Both the position numbers and the translations under genes were made by a program. This document shows, in pieces, positions 59,500 through 64,000 of a stretch of DNA of 64,000 nt (position 1 is the stretch's first letter; every line of letters starts with the position of its first letter). A model generated the notes under the pieces. It searched no databases. It saw only the letters and a program-made list of their open reading frames with translations, and was not told the origin of the DNA. This stretch comes from Phycisphaera sp. (GTDB lineage Bacteria > Planctomycetota > Phycisphaerae > Phycisphaerales > UBA1924), in contig JACKGZ010000002.1 in NCBI GenBank assembly GCA_020639255.1, positions 310,001 to 374,000 of the forward strand, given 5' to 3'.

Positions 59500-61053
59500 A
59501 TGCGAGAAGTTACATCGACTTGGTGTGGTAGGGCCCTATGCGCCCTCCTGTCCGGCACTGCGGGCCTCGCCCTAGGGCAGGTGGACAAAGCATACTTTGA
59601 CAATGGCTCCACGTTCATCGCACCAAAGTACGTCCAGTCAATTGCAGCAACACCTGCCGGGTACGACTTGGTTGGGACAGGGTCGAGCCTAGTGGCAGAC
59701 GGCTACCCAGAGGTTGCGGTCGGGTCTGAGACGGACGGCTTTGTTCGGTTCTACCGGAACGAAAATCTTTGGGATACAAACCCGGCGGCCTCGTTCACTC
59801 AGCTTTTCTTCAATAACAACACTGTTGGAGATATTGACGTCTTTGGTGATTTTGCCTTCATCACAGCCGACGATGCAGTAACGACTCGGTTGCGCGATAT
59901 CGAACTCGTTGACATGACCGGAGACACAACCCCGGATCTCTTGGTTGCGATCTCTTATTATGCAGAAGTTGGAGGTGAGGATGCCGAGGTTGGACTCGTC
60001 GCGCATTACAAAGCGTTAGACGTTGGACAGTCAACGTTCCGATATGAGCTATTCGATTACGAGGTTATGGAACTCCCGGTAACCTCGCTTGCTACCGCAG
60101 ATCTGTCGCAGGATGGAAGGATTGATATTATTGTGTCCTGCGAGGACGATGAAACATCTACGGGGGTCGTTGATCCAGCCCGGGTTTTCGTCCTGAAAAA
60201 CGACTTGGTCGGAGGCAATTCGGGGTACTTGTTGCGTCAATCCGACGAAGTGCTCACAAATACCGCATACCCATCCTACAACGTGGCTCTTGGCGAGTTT
60301 AACCTCATTACCACCGGAAGCCTTGGCGGGACCGGCAATTCGCTCGACTTTGTTACATTCGGTGGAAACAACGCGAGCGGACTTCGGCTTGGAACGGGCA
60401 CGGGATCGGGGCCATTCTCGTTTTCTGTTACCTCGGTAACAGGAACAAATTGTGGATCTGGGAATGTGGGTCTTTCATACGGACTTCAGCCGTATGGGCT
60501 GGACGTGGAAGCGCTTATTTTGTTTGATCCATTTGCCACTGCTGATCAATCCCTTGCTACTGCCAGCGACGCAAATACGGTGCAGCTCCTTCACAACAGA
60601 CCGAGGTTCGGTACGTTCTATCATCTATGTTACAACGGAGCTTCGGCGGATCGGATTGATGTATCACCGAATATCCCGTTTAGCTCGCCGTGCTCTGGCA
60701 CCAGCGGCTTGCCGACTCTTCCTCACTTTGGTGCGTATGCGGCATCCGGCAACCTTAATGGCGACCCATTCGGTGATCTCGTGCATGTTGACCCAAACAA
60801 CCGCAATGCTGCTTTTCTGCTCGGGCGTGGGACGCCGGATGCAACGAACAGCATCATGCAGTTTGACGACACTTCCTGCGATTACTTTCGATTGGGCTAT
60901 GCGCCATATGCCGGTGTTGCATTTGATCGAGTCATGTGCGCGGATCTCAATCTCGACGGTGTTGACGAGGTGCTGATCACCAGACACGGAGACTGGACAA
61001 CGAACCCAACAGAACAATGGCGTCTGGTCGTTTATGTGAACACGACACCATAA
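59500..61053 (+). CDS. secreted FG-GAP/VCBS-like repeat protein
   Basis: A 517-residue exported protein. Signal peptide 1-26 (ending LALGQ). At least four calcium-loop FG-GAP repeats are visible: ELVDMTGDTTPDLLVAI, TADLSQDGRIDIIVS, ASGNLNGDPFGDLVHVD and MCADLNLDGVDEVLITR. These form a beta propeller that binds proteins or carbohydrates at the surface. Local GC is lower than the core chromosome. Its last 59 bases are repeated at 62416-62474 after the next gene. Cargo role unknown; surface recognition is plausible. Confidence 0.78.
   Translation: MREVTSTWCGRALCALLSGTAGLALGQVDKAYFDNGSTFIAPKYVQSIAATPAGYDLVGTGSSLVADGYPEVAVGSETDGFVRFYRNENLWDTNPAASFTQLFFNNNTVGDIDVFGDFAFITADDAVTTRLRDIELVDMTGDTTPDLLVAISYYAEVGGEDAEVGLVAHYKALDVGQSTFRYELFDYEVMELPVTSLATADLSQDGRIDIIVSCEDDETSTGVVDPARVFVLKNDLVGGNSGYLLRQSDEVLTNTAYPSYNVALGEFNLITTGSLGGTGNSLDFVTFGGNNASGLRLGTGTGSGPFSFSVTSVTGTNCGSGNVGLSYGLQPYGLDVEALILFDPFATADQSLATASDANTVQLLHNRPRFGTFYHLCYNGASADRIDVSPNIPFSSPCSGTSGLPTLPHFGAYAASGNLNGDPFGDLVHVDPNNRNAAFLLGRGTPDATNSIMQFDDTSCDYFRLGYAPYAGVAFDRVMCADLNLDGVDEVLITRHGDWTTNPTEQWRLVVYVNTTP
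60994..61052 (+). repeat. 59-bp direct repeat, copy A (3' end of FG-GAP gene)
   Basis: Identical to 62416-62474 except for two bases (A to T in AACAG/AACTG, T to G in GTTTATG/GTGTATG). It codes for the last residues DWTTNPTEQWRLVVYVNTTP. Confidence 0.9.
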
Positions 61054-61064
61054 CCCAACAAGAA

Positions 61065-61094
61065 GCTTGGTCGATGCGAGAGCATCGACCAAGC
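61065..61094 (+). other. perfect 13-bp hairpin between cargo genes
   Basis: GCTTGGTCGATGC (61065-61077) and GCATCGACCAAGC (61082-61094) with a 4-base GAGA loop. It follows the FG-GAP stop by 12 bases and ends 17 bases before the next ATG. No T run, so an mRNA processing or stability element, or part of a mobile cassette boundary, is possible. Confidence 0.6.
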
Positions 61095-61111
61095 ATTACA
61101 GGAGAATTGGT

Positions 61112-62314
61112 ATGTCAATACGGAACCACAGCGTATCAGTGTCAATTTCATTACTGGTATGCTTCAACAGTCACTCGCAGGTGGGCATCTTTACCATCGG
61201 CGATCTCCCCGGGGATAACACGATCAGCCACGCGAGCGATGTGTCCGCTAACGGATCGGTTGTCATCGGAAACGGAGTGCCCGCGGGAGGCGGAACGGCC
61301 TCGTTTCGGTGGACGGCAGACGTTGGCATGATCGAGATCCCCGGCGTGCCCGGAGGCTCATTCTACGAGTCGACCAACCTCTCTCCCTCTGGGAACTATG
61401 TTGTCGGACGGTACACACGCCCTGGCGGCGGCGGCACGCTGAGCTACATCTGGTCGGAGAGCGCCGGCACCGTTCCGCTTGGGGATTTATCCGGTGGTGC
61501 AGAGTACACGCTTGTGAGCGCGGTTTCGGATGCTGGTGTTGCCGTAGGCTCCAGCACCATCGGCGTCACGAGCACCGGCGCGAGACTAAACCGCGCCGCG
61601 ATATGGACCATGTCAGGCGGTATCGAAGCGTTGCCGCTGCCACACCCGAACGATGAGAACTCCCAGAGCACAGCCCTCGATATTCTCGCTGACGGCAGAA
61701 TCTTCGGCCAGTCCGCGTCTGGCTCCTGGCTCTACTCTGTCGACGACGGGTTCGAGTACCTCCCGGTTGGCAGCTATCTCCAGAACATCAACTCGGACGC
61801 GAGCTTTATGCTCGGGGCGAAATCAGTTCCTGGAGAACTGTTTCCACTAAGAGCCACGTACTGGACACCCGATACGGGCGAGGTTGAGCTCGCACCATAC
61901 TCGCCTGATCAGAATTATGGTGCTGGTTTCATGAGTGACGACGGGTCGATCATCATCGGCTCGCAGCAGGATGTTGGGCTCCTTGTGTGGATTGACCAGG
62001 GCTCACCTGTTTTGTTCGAAGACTATGTGCGAAGCGTTGGTGTCGATCTGGACGGCTGGACGATTACGAGTGTGGCAGACATTTCCGCTGATGGTACGAC
62101 GATCGTGGGTACCGCGTACCACGAGGATTGGTTCAGCGGTGGGGGGCCTCCCGTTCGGCTAGAGGCATTCGTGATGACCATTCCAGCACCGTCGACCTTC
62201 CTTGCATTTGCGGCTATCGGAGGCCTGTTATCTCGTCGCCATCGTTCCATCGAAACTACTTATCCGTCCTCGCCCAACCCACGAGGCCGTGACGACACTC
62301 TATGTCACTCTTGA
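61112..62314 (+). CDS. secreted HAF-repeat protein with PEP-CTERM-like anchor
   Basis: A 400-residue protein with ATG at 61112 and AGGAG eight bases upstream. N-terminal signal (about 1-20), then repeats of the HAF type: DVSANGSVVIGNGVP, LSPSGNYVVGRYTRP, SDAGVAVGSSTIGV, MSDDGSIIIGSQQD and ISADGTTIVGTAYH. The C-terminus PAPSTFLAFAAIGGLLSRRHR fits the PEP-CTERM sorting signal (short motif, membrane helix, arginines). It is probably exported and processed at the membrane. It sits between two copies of a 59-bp repeat, suggesting insertion or duplication. Confidence 0.8.
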   Translation: MSIRNHSVSVSISLLVCFNSHSQVGIFTIGDLPGDNTISHASDVSANGSVVIGNGVPAGGGTASFRWTADVGMIEIPGVPGGSFYESTNLSPSGNYVVGRYTRPGGGGTLSYIWSESAGTVPLGDLSGGAEYTLVSAVSDAGVAVGSSTIGVTSTGARLNRAAIWTMSGGIEALPLPHPNDENSQSTALDILADGRIFGQSASGSWLYSVDDGFEYLPVGSYLQNINSDASFMLGAKSVPGELFPLRATYWTPDTGEVELAPYSPDQNYGAGFMSDDGSIIIGSQQDVGLLVWIDQGSPVLFEDYVRSVGVDLDGWTITSVADISADGTTIVGTAYHEDWFSGGGPPVRLEAFVMTIPAPSTFLAFAAIGGLLSRRHRSIETTYPSSPNPRGRDDTLCHS

Positions 62315-62495
62315 GTTCTGTCTCCTTCTCCGTAGCAGTACACTAACGCCAGGTGCCACATCCGAGAACTCTTGAACGGCCCGAGCGTGTAATGCAGACT
62401 GGAAGGGCTGGATGTTGGACAACGAACCCAACTGAACAATGGCGTCTGGTCGTGTATGTGAACACGACACCATACATGAACCGAGAGGGTGACTG
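62315..62495. other. non-coding gap with a remnant of the FG-GAP gene end
   Basis: About 180 bases. The second copy of the 59-bp repeat (62416-62474) retains the coding frame for the tail of the FG-GAP protein, but nothing upstream matches it. The rest has no recognisable feature. Confidence 0.6.
62416..62474 (+). pseudogene. 59-bp direct repeat, copy B (fragment of FG-GAP gene)
   Basis: Second copy of the repeat, with two differences. Without the rest of the gene it is only a remnant: WTTNPTEQWRLVVYVNTTP is followed by YMNREGD and a stop. It may be what is left of a duplicated FG-GAP gene after recombination. Confidence 0.7.
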
Positions 62496-63188
62496 ATGAC
62501 ACACGAAGGTCTTGTTGAGATCATCGAGTCGTATAACGCAGGCAGTCTTCCAAGGTTCTCGGCGACTCGTTCACTCACACCAGAAGTTGTGGTGGCCCGT
62601 GTGTGGAAAAACGAGCCTACGGGCGGTCTTGTTGATAGCAGAAGCCAGAAGTATTACTTCGTGTTGGCCGACGGTTTTTGTGTCGCTGTTGTGTACGACA
62701 TGCACGACTATGGATATCCTGGCGGCGAGCTGCACTGGCTTGTTCTTGAGGGGCATCGGAAGAGGGGGTATCTTCACCGTGCTCTACAGAGCACGATATT
62801 TCCACACATGTTCCAAGACGATCGAAAGATTCAATTCGCGACCGCGAAAGAGCCGGATGCAATTCGATATGCCGAGCGGCAAGGATTCCAGAGGTGCCAA
62901 GATCAGACCTATGCGCCCCACGGAAGTGTGCGGCTGGAGCTTGAGCCAACGAAAGCGATGCTTGGTGTAGATGTTCGAGGTCAGAATAAACGGATGAGCC
63001 GCACAGAAATCGAAGAGATGAAACGGAGGCTGCGGCAGGCCGCATCGCTTGTTGTGTCGGTGAGCGAAACGCTTGAACTCAACACCGGAATAGACAAGCT
63101 ATTTCTTGATGAAGTTGCCGGAGATCTAGAAAGCGCGCGAGAACGCCTCTGGCTTGACTATGAGGATCATGTTGATTTGATGAGCTAG
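62496..63188 (+). CDS. GNAT-fold acetyltransferase-like protein
   Basis: A 230-residue protein with GAGAGGG upstream of the ATG at 62496. The middle looks like a GNAT core: ELHWLVLEGHRKRGYLHRAL (acetyl-CoA pyrophosphate loop R/Q-x2-G-x-G/A-like in RKRGYL) and AIRYAERQGFQRCQ near the C-terminal strand. A helical tail of about 80 residues (SRTEIEEMKRRLRQAASLVVSVSETLELNTG) is extra. Substrate unknown. It may be cargo of the mobile element. The end lies 8 bases from the end of the gene on the other strand. Confidence 0.65.
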   Translation: MTHEGLVEIIESYNAGSLPRFSATRSLTPEVVVARVWKNEPTGGLVDSRSQKYYFVLADGFCVAVVYDMHDYGYPGGELHWLVLEGHRKRGYLHRALQSTIFPHMFQDDRKIQFATAKEPDAIRYAERQGFQRCQDQTYAPHGSVRLELEPTKAMLGVDVRGQNKRMSRTEIEEMKRRLRQAASLVVSVSETLELNTGIDKLFLDEVAGDLESARERLWLDYEDHVDLMS

Positions 63189-63195
63189 TCGCGTT

Positions 63196-63618
63196 CTATT
63201 GATCCGCAAACAGTCCAAGCTGACGCACCTGCCCCGGCACGAAGAACGCCGGCGGCCCGCAGAGCACAAACCAATCCTTGCGATGTGTCACGGCCACGCC
63301 GTGGTAGAACCCGTTCGGATCGGCCCTTGCGGCCTTGCAGTCGCTCGTCTTGGAGTCGTAGTCCGCCGTGTCTTCGGTGAAGATCTCGATTGGCACCAGC
63401 CTGTAAGCCTTGGCTGCGCCGCCGCATTGGCCGACGCTGATCCAGAGATCGCCTTGGAAGACGAACGGCTTTCTGGTCTTTCCTTGCAGCCCGATGGTGT
63501 CTCCCGAGTAGGACGCGGAGATGTCGCCCTCGCCGACCGTCGCATTGAACTCTTGCGACCACCGGCCGCTTGCGAGCCGGCCCGGATCGACCTCGTATGT
63601 GTTGAGCGGCTCGGTCAT
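63196..63618 (-). CDS. hypothetical protein cotranscribed with ArdC-like gene
   Basis: A 140-residue protein I do not recognise. It appears to be a small beta-rich protein (EFNATVGEGDISASYSGDTIGL, PFVFQGDLWISVG, WFVLCGPPAFFVPG) with three Cys. The ATG at 63618 overlaps the stop of the upstream ArdC-type gene by 4 bases (ATGA), so the two are translationally coupled and may work together in antirestriction or transfer. Confidence 0.65.
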   Translation of the reverse strand: MTEPLNTYEVDPGRLASGRWSQEFNATVGEGDISASYSGDTIGLQGKTRKPFVFQGDLWISVGQCGGAAKAYRLVPIEIFTEDTADYDSKTSDCKAARADPNGFYHGVAVTHRKDWFVLCGPPAFFVPGQVRQLGLFADQ

Positions 63619-64000
63619 GTCTGAGCGTTCGCCGCCGGGGCCTGGCTGTATGGCAGAGCGCCGGTGATGAGATCAGCCGCTCTCTGCCCCGCAGCCGCGG
63701 CGTTGATGATGAGCTTCTTGTCCTGCCCGAGTTTCTTCCGCCACCCGTCGATGTAGCTGGCGGATTGTTCGATGGTCTGCGTGCCGATCCCCGATGCGGC
63801 GGCCAGAAAAGCCGCTCCCATCTCGGCGACGAGCTCCTCTTTGGAGTAGTCGGGTGAGCCGAACGGCGCGAGCTCTCGATCGAGCCCGCGGTCCAGCCGC
63901 GTGCTGTGCCCGGTCGAATGCACCAGCTCGTGGAAGAGGGTGGCGTAGTAGGCCTCGCGCGTCTCGAACCGGTCGGGTTCTGCGATACGCACCGTGTCGG
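63615..64000 (-). CDS. ArdC-type antirestriction protein, C-terminal part (cut by window edge)
   Basis: The 5' end lies beyond the window. The visible 128 codons contain the zincin site FHELVHSTGHSTRL (HExxH) followed by YSKEELVAEMGAAFLAAA (third ligand Glu), SASYIDGWRKKLGQDKKLIINAAAAGQRAADLI, all diagnostic of the ArdC C-terminal domain. ArdC binds single-stranded DNA with its N-terminal part and protects incoming plasmid DNA against restriction. Its presence supports a transfer-capable element. Overlaps the downstream hypothetical gene by 4 bases. Confidence 0.88.
   Translation of the reverse strand, partial: DTVRIAEPDRFETREAYYATLFHELVHSTGHSTRLDRGLDRELAPFGSPDYSKEELVAEMGAAFLAAASGIGTQTIEQSASYIDGWRKKLGQDKKLIINAAAAGQRAADLITGALPYSQAPAANAQT

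Noticed and set aside
61053..61112. Possible integron attC site after the FG-GAP gene
   Set aside because: ACCCAAC-like RYYYAAC words and a hairpin are present, but no GTTRRRY partner was found and the recombinase is not IntI-like.

Overview
The window is a piece of a GC-rich (about 60-65 %) planctomycete chromosome, most likely class Phycisphaerae. The evidence is a secreted-protein signature (PADFSAW-V-x2-YN-x-GC) shared by three proteases, a PEP-CTERM-type C-terminus, an EF-Tu with a rewritten switch I, a SecE with a large extra domain, and a receptor-type Ser/Thr kinase. No rRNA, CRISPR array or insertion sequence was seen.

Layout. 1-8.3 kb: a GIY-YIG-like protein, a GbsR/MarR regulator operon, a UbiA-type prenyltransferase, a secreted subtilase, a Ycf46-like AAA+ ATPase and a secreted low-complexity protein. 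8.4-12.1 kb: a translation/secretion block, promoter - tRNA-Thr - tuf - rpmG - tRNA-Trp - secE - nusG - terminator; rplK does not follow nusG. 12.2-23 kb: a 1644-residue AsmA-like envelope protein, an M42-type peptidase, two tandem secreted metzincins and a DEAD-box helicase. 23-31.7 kb: glycosyltransferase, LPS-kinase-like protein, two methyltransferases, a DUF167 protein, carbamoyltransferase, PepP and NhaA. 32-50.3 kb: SpoIIE/PP2C phosphatase with a sensor domain, peroxiredoxin, transporters, a Tat-exported epimerase, a lipoprotein hydrolase, a SASA esterase, a transmembrane kinase fused to an amidase/PGRP domain, class I aldolase, an ECF sigma/anti-sigma pair, a PTPS-III folate enzyme and a phosphohexomutase carrying an in-frame repeat insertion.

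50.6-64 kb: an accessory region. A phage-type portal gene (50640-51698) stops abruptly, and an integrative element begins there. It carries a tyrosine recombinase next to the junction, an excisionase-like protein, ParA plus a small likely partition partner, an array of palindromes with DnaA-box-like sequences, a winged-helix replication-like protein, an Abi-C/HEPN-type protein, small conserved mobile-element proteins, a Phd/RelE toxin-antitoxin pair with two palindromic operators, two secreted cargo proteins flanked by a 59-bp duplication, a GNAT protein and an ArdC-type antirestriction protein cut by the window edge. The right end of the element lies outside the window.

Points most worth following up are the kinase-amidase receptor, the partition/replication module of the integrated element with its adjoining HEPN gene, the GC mosaics inside single genes, the altered EF-Tu effector loop and the PTPS-III enzyme. 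All functions come from reading motifs; no database search was run.
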